Shown here piece by piece: positions 1 through 7,294 of a stretch of 64,000 bases of DNA (position 1 is its first letter; every line of letters starts with the position of its first letter). The stretch lies in NCBI GenBank assembly GCA_949987565.1, contig OX465103.1, positions 22,068,305 through 22,132,304 of the forward strand. Reading direction: 5' to 3'. A program made the translations under genes and the position numbers. A model generated the notes under the pieces. It worked only from the letters and a program-made list of their open reading frames with translations, had not been told where the DNA came from and searched no databases. This DNA is from Luidia sarsii (taxonomy: Eukaryota > Echinodermata > Asteroidea > Paxillosida > Luidiidae).

Positions 1-12
1 GACCCTTCTTAC

Positions 13-20
13 TGACGTCA
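13..20 (+). promoter_or_regulatory. Full cAMP-response element TGACGTCA
   Basis: The perfect 8 bp palindrome TGACGTCA, the consensus CREB/ATF site, lies 103 bp before the ATG at 116. It is present at unit start +12 in every unit inspected, including unit 4, where the preceding base context differs. Motif identity is seen directly. Binding and promoter use are inferred. Confidence 0.6.
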
Positions 21-44
21 CGTTGCTACTAGACACATCGAGAT

Positions 45-56
45 CCGCCATCTTGG
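45..56 (+). promoter_or_regulatory. YY1-type motif CCGCCATCTTGG
   Basis: Exact match to the classic YY1 core (CCGCCATNTTGG), which in animals often sits at or just downstream of transcription starts. It lies 25 bp after the CRE and 59 bp before the ATG at 116, so the spacing resembles a TATA-less promoter with a short 5' leader. Repeated in each unit at start +44. Confidence 0.6.
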
Positions 57-115
57 AGTAAATACATACGCTTTCGCTCGCACGTTTGTGTTCGTTTAAC
101 GTTACGTTAGTCATC

Positions 116-235
116 ATGGCGAATTCGAATGCTGCACGGTCGGCTTATTACAGTTCTCTCGACATTCTCGGCTTTATTGCTGGAAAAGATCCGTACACAA
201 TTAACCCGCGACAACCATTTCGTCCATCTTTTTAG
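116..235 (+). CDS. Small 39-codon open frame after the promoter-like module, unknown product
   Basis: An ATG in good context (tcatcATGG) opens 39 codons ending in TAG at 233-235. The peptide begins MANSNAARSAYYSS and ends PRQPFRPSF; the middle holds an LDILGFIAGKDPYT stretch. There is no signal peptide, membrane segment or motif I recognise. It may be the first coding exon of a captured gene, a short peptide gene, or chance. The frame recurs at unit start +115 to +234 in all 27 units, and I saw no stop or indel inside it. The variants I noticed all change residues: codon 11 Tyr to Asp (units 10, 15, 16, 18, 22, 26) or Ser (unit 9), codon 9 Ser to Trp (unit 10), codon 19 Gly to Arg (unit 15). 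That pattern does not support purifying selection. Confidence 0.35.
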   Translation: MANSNAARSAYYSSLDILGFIAGKDPYTINPRQPFRPSF

Positions 236-273
236 CGAAAGTGTACGAGTTGCGTCACCGGATATCTTACACG

Positions 274-560
274 TTTAAAAAAAAAGTGAAAAAGGGTATT
301 TACAAAAAACGAAAACAAGAGCTGTTTTTGAAAGACCGAAACAACTAAGAAAAAAATTTAATAGGAAAACAAAACAGAACGAAGACAAGAGCCGTTTCGG
401 AAGACCGAAACAAATGGACAAAAAAGGAGAGAAAAAAAATGTATAGAAAAAAACGAAAACAAAAGCTGTTTCGGAAGACCAAACAGCTAAAAATGAATAG
501 AAAAAAAAAGCACGAAACACTTAAAAAAATCAAAGTTTGCGAGAAAAAAAGTTATGCGGT
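274..560 (+). repeat. A-rich tract with three ~70-74 bp sub-repeats
   Basis: This stretch is strongly A-rich and T-poor on the + strand. It holds three related copies of a core reading acgaaaacaagagctg... gaagaccgaaaca at 309-344, 379-413 and 453-488, spaced 70 and 74 bp, separated by A-runs. Small frames on either strand here (lysine/arginine-rich on +, phenylalanine-rich on -) are products of base composition and shift between units with A-run length. Low-complexity satellite DNA, not a gene. Confidence 0.8.
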
Positions 561-895
561 GTCAGACCAAGCTTTCAGATCCCCGGGACCTCCAGGGTCG
601 TCCCGTGTGCACGGATCTATAAGAGCTCTTAGGGCCTCGGTACCGGTCCACCGCACGTCCTTCCCTGTCCCCATCCATATAGGCCCGTAGACCCACGCGC
701 CATGTGAGGGAGGAAACACAGCGGCCCCTAGACCTTGGCCGCCGAGTCGACCAAACGCATGTGTTCCTGTACGAAGACGCGAACCTGGATTACGAGGACA
801 GTCCCAGCGTCACAGCGACCCATCTAGATGCGCCACATGCGACGTTGGTGTTTGCGGGAGTTTTTTAAACACCTTATACCGCACTATCGTGCTGA
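561..895. other. GC-rich, CpG-containing segment, no gene recognised
   Basis: Composition changes sharply from A-rich to GC-rich at about 560. The segment contains a TATAAG at 618-623, the 10 bp palindromes AAGAGCTCTT (621-630) and CATCTAGATG (821-830), and a frame that looks collagen-like for a few residues only. I see no coding gene and no RNA gene in it. Confidence 0.6.
618..623 (+). promoter_or_regulatory. Possible TATA-like element
   Basis: TATAAG in an otherwise GC-rich stretch. No credible transcript start or frame follows it, so this is only a candidate. Confidence 0.15.
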
Positions 896-896
896 G

Positions 897-915
897 AAAA
901 AAAAGAAGTTAAAAA
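897..915 (-). terminator. Pol III-type T-run terminators after the tRNA-like module
   Basis: Read on the minus strand, T5 (915-911) and then T8 (904-897) follow the tRNA-like sequence directly. Runs of four or more T's end Pol III transcription. The second run is T8 in units 1-8 and T7 from unit 9 on. Confidence 0.45.
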
Positions 916-985
916 TACCCCCGGGATCGAACCACGAACCTACACGTTGGCAGGCGAGCGTCTTCCACACAAGGCCACTTGTGTT
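916..985 (-). ncRNA. tRNA-like / SINE-head-like module with perfect B box
   Basis: Minus strand. GGTTCGATCCC (933-923) matches the Pol III B box GGTTCGANNCC exactly. Upstream, CTCGCCTGCCAA (958-947) resembles the anticodon arm of a glycine-type tRNA or a tRNA-derived SINE. TGGCCTTGTGTGG (977-965) is a degenerate, lengthened A box. The D-arm region is replaced by a perfect 7 bp hairpin, and no proper acceptor stem can be drawn, so it is not a working tRNA. A decayed tRNA-derived SINE head is the likeliest origin. Copies end (hairpin end) at 984, 3415, 5845, 8277, 10712, 13148, 15584, 18019, 20454, 22887, 25320, 27747, 30179, 32611, 35039, 37467, 39895, 42323, 44756, 47190, 49623, 52051, 54485, 56919, 59352 and 61780. 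Confidence 0.55.
967..984. repeat. Perfect 7 bp inverted repeat (hairpin)
   Basis: ACACAAG-GCCA-CTTGTGT: seven paired bases with a four-base loop. It overlaps the A-box position of the tRNA-like module. Confidence 0.7.
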
Positions 986-1560
986 ACGCAACAGTTACGG
1001 ACATCTGATACATGTTAGCGAACCCGATTAAAATTACGGGGCATGGCCGTTGACGGCGGGCTTTTGGATTTCGTCGCGAGTAAAGGGTGCAGCACACTAA
1101 AATACTTCCGTAAGCCATAATTATTATGCATGGCGCAGTACAATGGCATGCATGTACAACATTGTTCAAGTGAAAATGTTAGTGAGGTTTAAGTGAAAAT
1201 CATGTCACGTCAGTTAAATTTTACCTTAAATATTGTCGATTCTAAACTCAAGCAAAGTTTCAACCTGAAGCAACATGTACAATACGATAACTCTTCCCAG
1301 TTAAAATAATGCAGCTTTAATGTCAAGTGACGCATTACACTGACACATGATTATTGAAGACCACCCGAAGCTGATGATCATTGATCAAACGGTACAAATT
1401 CGGATATCATAATTATAGATTGAGGGAAGCAGCAAATTGAATGGTTGACAAAAATCGTGTTCTAAACCGCAAGGGGGAAACCACAACTTTACACACATGT
1501 TACGTGGCAGCTGATAAAGTGACAGTAACGAGTTCTTTCCAAGCAGGTACCTTTAAATTC
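986..1560. other. AT-rich spacer, no gene recognised
   Basis: Contains only short frames. Visible structure: an imperfect inverted repeat around CATAATTATTATG (1114-1134), a direct repeat of AAGTGAAAAT (1168-1177 and 1191-1200), and paired TGATCA palindromes near 1375-1388. Confidence 0.6.
1085..1097 (+). repeat. 13-mer direct repeat GGGTGCAGCACAC, copy 1
   Basis: Identical to 1785-1797, exactly 700 bp away. Here it is followed 18 bp later by CATAATTATTATG (1116-1128). Confidence 0.6.
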
Positions 1561-1563
1561 ATG

Positions 1564-1571
1564 TCACGTGA
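1564..1571. promoter_or_regulatory. Palindromic E-box TCACGTGA
   Basis: CACGTG core with symmetric flanks, the type bound by USF, Myc/Max and TFEB/MITF proteins. The 5 bp deletion in units 11, 14-17, 21 and 25 ends 3-4 bp upstream and leaves the palindrome intact. Motif only. Confidence 0.3.
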
Positions 1572-1656
1572 TTTATACTCAAAGTGACAATTTTTTTATG
1601 AAATATAATGACCTCATAATTATTTGGACTCCAGTTAGTTTTGTCTTGAATATTAT

Positions 1657-1700
1657 GGTCCAAGCTAAATTTTCGGTACAGCCACAAGAACCCAGAGACT
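1657..1700 (+). repeat. Diverged internal duplication, copy 1
   Basis: About 82 percent identical to 2143-2187 by hand alignment (7 mismatches and 1 gap over 45 columns). Both begin ggtccaa and end gagact. Confidence 0.65.
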
Positions 1701-1746
1701 ATTAATTTTAGTATGGAACTGAATTGTTCGCATCCAAAGTCAGCTA

Positions 1747-1754
1747 ACTTACCT
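1747..1754 (-). promoter_or_regulatory. Consensus 5' splice site AGGTAAGT on the minus strand
   Basis: Minus strand reads CCCCGAG|GTAAGT, a perfect U1-complementary donor. It follows an ATG at 1775-1773, which is in frame up to the donor for seven codons. I found no convincing partner exon, so it may be a relic of a captured gene end or chance. Confidence 0.3.
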
Positions 1755-1784
1755 CGGGGATCTGGCACGTACCATAATTGTTAT

Positions 1785-1797
1785 GGGTGCAGCACAC
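1785..1797 (+). repeat. 13-mer direct repeat GGGTGCAGCACAC, copy 2
   Basis: Here the related CATAATTGTTATG (1773-1785) precedes it, so the two modules occur in swapped order relative to copy 1. Confidence 0.6.
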
Positions 1798-1806
1798 AAA
1801 ATCCAT

Positions 1807-1816
1807 CCAAGATGGC
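1807..1816 (-). promoter_or_regulatory. Partial YY1-like motif GCCATCTTGG on the minus strand
   Basis: Shares GCCATCTTGG with the plus-strand YY1-type site but lacks its leading CC. It lies about 30 bp upstream, in minus-strand sense, of the ATG and splice donor at 1775-1747. Confidence 0.35.
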
Positions 1817-1820
1817 TCCG

Positions 1821-2295
1821 CCGAGCTGATTATCATAAAGTGTGTACCCACAACTTTTTTTTAATAAGGGGTCTTTGGAGGCTAATTAACTGATACATTG
1901 TAGAACAAGTGAAGCTTAAGACAACCTGGGGGTTCACTCTTCAATTTGGTACGTAATTTGGACCATATCTGGCTTTAAATGTGGCCCTATTTGGCTGTGG
2001 AAGTGGAGGGGTCCATCCCAAAATCCTTGCAGAAATTCGGCTTGGACGGCTACACATTTTGGGGGTGTTTTTTTCTGAGGGTAATTAGCAAAAAATCTAA
2101 TCGGCTAAGAGCACTAAAATTGAAAAGAATCTGAGAGATGAAGGTCCAAACTACAATTTTAAGTATAGCTACAAGAACTGAGAGACTTTTGGGCATGGGA
2201 TAATTGACTTTGAAAGTGAGTGTTTTTGTACAGTGTTCAATGGGAGCTCTATCTAGTGTTCTGCACCCTTCCTTATGGGTCATTTTGCGTGTAGG
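1821..2295. other. AT-rich spacer, no gene recognised
   Basis: Holds only short frames and the second copy of the internal duplication. Small minus-strand frames here change length between units through single-base changes in T-runs, as expected for noncoding DNA. Confidence 0.6.
2143..2187 (+). repeat. Diverged internal duplication, copy 2
   Basis: Partner of 1657-1700. Weaker resemblance continues downstream (agtatggaactgaatt versus gcatgggataattgac), so the original duplicated block was probably longer than 45 bp. Confidence 0.6.
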
Positions 2296-2309
2296 GCTCC
2301 CTCTATCGG
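2296..2309 (-). promoter_or_regulatory. Altered CTCF-like motif (unit 1; same in units 2 and 3)
   Basis: The minus strand reads CCGATAGAGGGAGC. The C after GAGGG, a strongly conserved position in the CTCF core, is A in units 1-3. If the motif works in other units, it should be weaker here. Confidence 0.35.
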
Positions 2310-2431
2310 TGATCCTTTAGCTAGGTTGCCTGAACGCTGCCAACTGCTGCAGTACTCACTGGCACTGAGCTTGTCAATCTTAGGCTTAGGCCTATAGTAA
2401 CACAGATATCTACTACAAAACAAGCGCTATA

Positions 2432-4861
2432 GACCCTTCTTACTGACGTCACGTTGCTACTAGACACATCGAGATCCGCCATCTTGGAGTAAATACATAC
2501 GCTTTCGCTCGCACGTTTGTGTTCGTTTAACGTTACGTTAGTCATCATGGCGAATTCGAATGCTGCACGGTCGGCTTATTACAGTTCTCTCGACATTCTC
2601 GGCTTTATTGCTGGAAAAGATCCGTACACAATTAACCCGCGACAACCATTTCGTCCATCTTTTTAGCGAAAGTGTACGAGTTGCGTCACCGGATATCTTA
2701 CACGTTTAAAAAAAAAGTGAAAAAGGGTACTTACAAAAAACGAAAACAAGAGCTGTTTTTGAAAGACCGAAACAACTAAGAAAAAAAATTAATAGGAAAA
2801 CAAAACAGAACGAAGACAAGAGCCGTTTCGGAAGACCGAAACAAATGGACAAAAAAGGAGAGAAAAAAAATGTATAGAAAAAAACGAAAACAAAAGCTGT
2901 TTCGGAAGACCAAACAGCTAAAAATGAATAGAAAAAAAAAGCACGAAACACTTAAAAAAATCAAAGTTTGCGAGAAAAAAAGTTATGCGGTGTCAGACCA
3001 AGCTTTCAGATCCCCGGGACCTCCAGGGTCGTCCCGTGTGCACGGATCTATAAGAGCTCTTAGGGCCTCGGTACCGGTCCACCGCACGTCCTTCCCTGTC
3101 CCCATCCATATAGGCCCGTAGACCCACGCGCCATGTGAGGGAGGAAACACAGCGGCCCCTAGACCTTGGCCGCCGAGTCGACCAAACGCATGTGTTCCTG
3201 TACGAAGACGCGAACCTGGATTACGAGGACAGTCCCAGCGTCACAGCGACCCATCTAGATGCGCCACATGCGACGTTGGTGTTTGCGGGAGTTTTTTAAA
3301 CACCTTATACCGCACTATCGTGCTGAGAAAAAAAAGAAGTTAAAAATACCCCCGGGATCGAACCACGAACCTACACGTTGGCAGGCGAGCGTCTTCCACA
3401 CAAGGCCACTTGTGTTACGCAACAGTTACGGACATCTGATACATGTTAGCGAACCCGATTAAAATTACGGGGCATGGCCGTTGACGGCGGGCTTTTGGAT
3501 TTCGTCGCGAGTAAAGGGTGCAGCACACTAAAATACTTCCGTAAGCCATAATTATTATGCATGGCGCAGTACAATGGCATGCATGTACAACATTGTTCAA
3601 GTGAAAATGTTAGTGAGGTTTAAGTGAAAATCATGTCACGTCAGTTAAATTTTACCTTTAATATTGTCGATTCTAAACTCAAGCAAAGTTTCAACCTGAA
3701 GCAACATGTACAATACGATAACTCTTCCCAGTTAAAATAATGCAGCTTTAATGTCAAGTGACGCATTACACTGACACATGATTATTGAAGACCACCCGAA
3801 GCTGATGATCATTGATCAAACGGTACAAATTCGGATATCATAATTATAGATTGAGGGAAGCAGCAAATTGAATGGTTGACAAAAATCGTGTTCTAAACCG
3901 CAAGGGGGAAACCACAACTTTACACACATGTTACGTGGCAGCTGATAAAGTGACAGTAACGAGTTCTTTCCAAGCAGGTACCTTTAAATTCATGTCACGT
4001 GATTTATACTCAAAGTGACAATTTGTTTATGAAATATAATGACCTCATAATTATTTGGACTCCAGTTAGTTTTGTCTTGAATATTATGGTCCAAGCTAAA
4101 TTTTCGGTACAGCCACAAGAACCCAGAGACTATTAATTTTAGTATGGAAGTGAATTGTTCGCATCCAAAGTCAGCTAACTTACCTCGGGGATCTGGCACG
4201 TACCATAATTGTTATGGGTGCAGCACACAAAATCCATCCAAGATGGCTCCGCCGAGCTGATTATCATAAAGTGTGTACCCACAACTTTTTTTTAATAAGG
4301 GGTCTTTGGAGGCTAATTAACTGATACATTGTAGAACAAGTGAAGCTTAAGACAACCTGGGGGTTCACTCTTCAATTTGGTACGTAATTTGGACCATATC
4401 TGGCTTTAAATGTGGCCCTATTTGGCTGTGGAAGTGGAGGGGTCCATCCCAAAATCCTTGCAGAAATTCGGCTTGGACGGCTACACATTTTGGGGGTGTT
4501 TTTTTCTGAGGGTAATTAGCAAAAAATCTAATCGGCTAAGAGCACTAAAATTGAAAAGAATCTGAGAGATGAAGGTCCAAACTACAATTTTAAGTATAGC
4601 TACAAGAACTGAGAGACTTTTGGGCATGGGATAATTGACTTTGAAAGTGAGTGTTTTTGTACAGTGTTCAAGGGAGCTCTATCTAGTGTTCTGCACCCTT
4701 CCTTATGGGTCATTTTGCGTGTAGGGCTCCCTCTATCGGTGATCCTTTAGCTAGGTTGCCTGAACGCTGCCAACTGCTGCAGTACTCACTGGCACTGAGC
4801 TTGTCAATCTTAGGCTTAGGCCTATAGTAACACAGATATCTACTACAAAACAAGCGCTATA
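2432..4861 (+). repeat. Satellite unit 2 (2430 bp), block I
   Basis: Shares the short gaagcttaagac form and gggctccctc with unit 1. Particular variants are aagggtactt near 2730, atttgtttatg near 4021 (shared only with unit 16), gtatggaagtg near 4143, and a one-base deletion in gttcaagggagc near 4668. Its attaatagg form near 2790 is shared with unit 4. Confidence 0.97.
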
Positions 4862-7294
4862 GACCCTTCTTACTGACGTCACGTTGCTACTAGACACATC
4901 GAGATCCGCCATCTTGGAGTAAATACATACGCTTTCGCTCGCACGTTTGTGTTCGTTTAACGTTACGTTAGTCATCATGGCGAATTCGAATGCTGCACGG
5001 TCGGCTTATTACAGTTCTCTCGACATTCTCGGCTTTATTGCTGGAAAAGATCCGTACACAATTAACCCGCGACAACCATTTCGTCCATCTTTTTAGCGAA
5101 AGTGTACGAGTTGCGTCACCGGATATCTTACACGTTTAAAAAAAAAGTGAAAAAGGGTATTTACAAAAAACGAAAACAAGAGCTGTTTTTGAAAGACCGA
5201 AACAACTAAGAAAAAAATTTAATAGGAAAACAAAACAGAACGAAGACAAGAGCCGTTTCGGAAGACCGAAACAAATGGACAAAAAAGGAGAGAAAAAAAA
5301 TGTATAGAAAAAAACGAAAACAAAAGCTGTTTCGGAAGACCAAACAGCTAAAAATGAATAGAAAAAAAAAGCACGAAACACTTAAAAAAATCAAAGTTTG
5401 CGAGAAAAAAAGTTATGCGGTGTCAGACCAAGCTTTCAGATCCCCGGGACCTCCAGGGTCGTCCCGTGTGCACGGATCTATAAGAGCTCTTAGGGCCTCG
5501 GTACCGGTCCACCGCACGTCCTTCCCTGTCCCCATCCATATAGGCCCGTAGACCCACGCGCCATGTGAGGGAGGAAACACAGCGGCCCCTAGACCTTGGC
5601 CGCCGAGTCGACCAAACGCATGTGTTCCTGTACGAAGACGCGAACCTGGATTACGAGGACAGTCCCAGCGTCACAGCGACCCATCTAGATGCGCCACATG
5701 CGACGTTGGTGTTTGCGGGAGTTTTTTAAACACCTTATACCGCACTATCGTGCTGAGAAAAAAAAGAAGTTAAAAATACCCCCGGGATCGAACCACGAAC
5801 CTACACGTTGGCAGGCGAGCGTCTTCCACACAAGGCCACTTGTGTTACGCAACAGTTACGGACATCTGATACATGTTAGCGAACCCGATTAAAATTACGG
5901 GGCATGGCCGTTGACGGCGGGCTTTTGGATTTCGTCGCGAGTAAAGGGTGCAGCACACTAAAATACTTCCGTAAGCCATAATTATTATGCATGGCGCAGT
6001 ACAATGGCATGCATGTACAACATTGTTCAAGTGAAAATGTTAGTGAGGTTTAAGTGAAAATCATGTCACGTCAGTTAAATTTTACCTTTAATATTGTCGA
6101 TTCTAAACTCAAGCAAAGTTTCAACCTGAAGCAACATGTACAATACGATAACTCTTCCCAGTTAAAATAATGCAGCTTTAATGTCAAGTGACGCATTACA
6201 CTGACACATGATTATTGAAGACCACCCGAAGCTGATGATCATTGATCAAACGGTACAAATTCGGATATCATAATTATAGATTGAGGGAAGCAGCAAATTG
6301 AATGGTTGACAAAAATCGTGTTTTAAACCGCAAGGGGGAAACCACAACTTTACACACATGTTACGTGGCAGCTGATAAAGTGACAGTAACGAGTTCTTTC
6401 CAAGCAGGTACCTTTAAATTCATGTCACGTGATTTATACTCAAAGTGACAATTTTTTTATGAAATATAATGACCTCATAATTATTTGGACTCCAGTTAGT
6501 TTTGTCTTGAATATTATGGTCCAAGCTAAATTTTCGGTACAGCCACAAGAACCCAGAGACTATTAATTTTAGTATGGAACTGAATTGTTCGCATCCAAAG
6601 TCAGCTAACTTACCTCGGGGATCTGGCACGTACCATAATTGTTATGGGTGCAGCACACAAAATCCATCCAAGATGGCTCCGCCGAGCTGATTATCATAAA
6701 GTGTGTACCCACAACTTTTTTTTAATAAGGGGTCTTTGGAGGCTAATTAACTGATACATTGTAGAACAAGTGAAGCTAATTAAGACAACCTGGGGGTTCA
6801 CTCTTCAATTTGGTACGTAATTTGGACCATATCTGGCTTTAAATGTGGCCCTATTTGGCTGTGGAAGTGGAGGGGTCCATCCCAAAATCCTTGCAGAAAT
6901 TCGGCTTGGACGGCTACACATTTTGGGGGTGTTTTTTCTGAGGGTAATTAGCAAAAAATCTAATCGGCTAAGAGCACTAAAATTGAAAAGAATCTGAGAG
7001 ATGAAGGTCCAAACTACAATTTTAAGTATAGCTACAAGAACTGAGAGACTTTTGGGCATGGGATAATTGACTTTGAAAGTGAGTGTTTTTGTACAGTGTT
7101 CAATGGGAGCTCTATCTAGTGTTCTGCACCCTTCCTTATGGGTCATTTTGCATGTAGGGCTCCCTCTATCGGTGATCCTTTAGCTAGGTTGCCTGAACGC
7201 TGCCAACTGCTGCAGTACTCACTGGCACTGAGCTTGTCAATCTTAGGCTTAGGCCTATAGTAACACAGATATCTACTACAAAACAAGCGCTATA
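4862..7294 (+). repeat. Satellite unit 3 (2433 bp), end of block I
   Basis: First unit with the longer gaagctaattaag form (6774), but it keeps gggctccctc at 7157. One T is missing from the T-run near 6932. That alone lengthens a minus-strand open frame to 113 codons (6805-7146), the longest in the window and not a gene. Confidence 0.97.

Larger units (their letters stand above)
1..2431 (+). repeat. Satellite unit 1 (2431 bp), block I
   Basis: Reference unit for the element positions given below. It carries the block I markers: the short form gaagcttaagac near 1911 (3 bp shorter than later units), gggctccctc at 2294, and eight A's at 897-904. Confidence 0.97.

Noticed and set aside
275..533. 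Phenylalanine-rich, membrane-like frames on the minus strand
   Set aside because: The hydrophobicity comes from translating the complement of an A-rich sub-repeat. Both overlapping frames give similar strings, and neither is preserved through indels.
439..690. Lysine-rich 83-codon frame repeated in most units, with a short PGPPGSS collagen-like stretch
   Set aside because: It starts in the A-rich low-complexity tract and changes frame with A-run length (60, 83 or 91 codons in different units). The collagen-like part is only a few residues long.
560..830. Polylinker-like cluster of six-base palindromes (AAGCTT, CCCGGG, GTGCAC, GAGCTC, GGTACC, ACCGGT, GTCGAC, TCTAGA), hinting at vector contamination
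   Set aside because: The sites are spread over 270 bp, only about twice the chance number. They do not match a known linker order, and they occur in every genomic unit.
828..1031. 67-codon plus-strand frame in units 1-8
   Set aside because: It runs antisense through the tRNA-like module and is destroyed in all units from 9 onward by a one-base A-run change.
1467..1478. CCGCAAGGGGGA as a second CTCF-like core
   Set aside because: It misses the strongly conserved final C and another core base, and is weaker than the site near 9594.
1747..1786. Resemblance of acttacct...taccat to the 5' end of U1 snRNA
   Set aside because: Only the splice-site complement and a few further bases match. The stem-loops and the Sm site of U1 are absent, so a splice donor on the other strand is the simpler reading.
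2380..2391. Two TTAGGC units, resembling a nematode-type telomere repeat
   Set aside because: Only two copies per unit, too few for telomeric DNA and expected by chance.
6805..7146. 113-codon minus-strand open frame in unit 3
   Set aside because: It is lengthened by a single T missing from a T-run. The other units stop at 77 codons or lack the frame, and the product has no recognisable domain.
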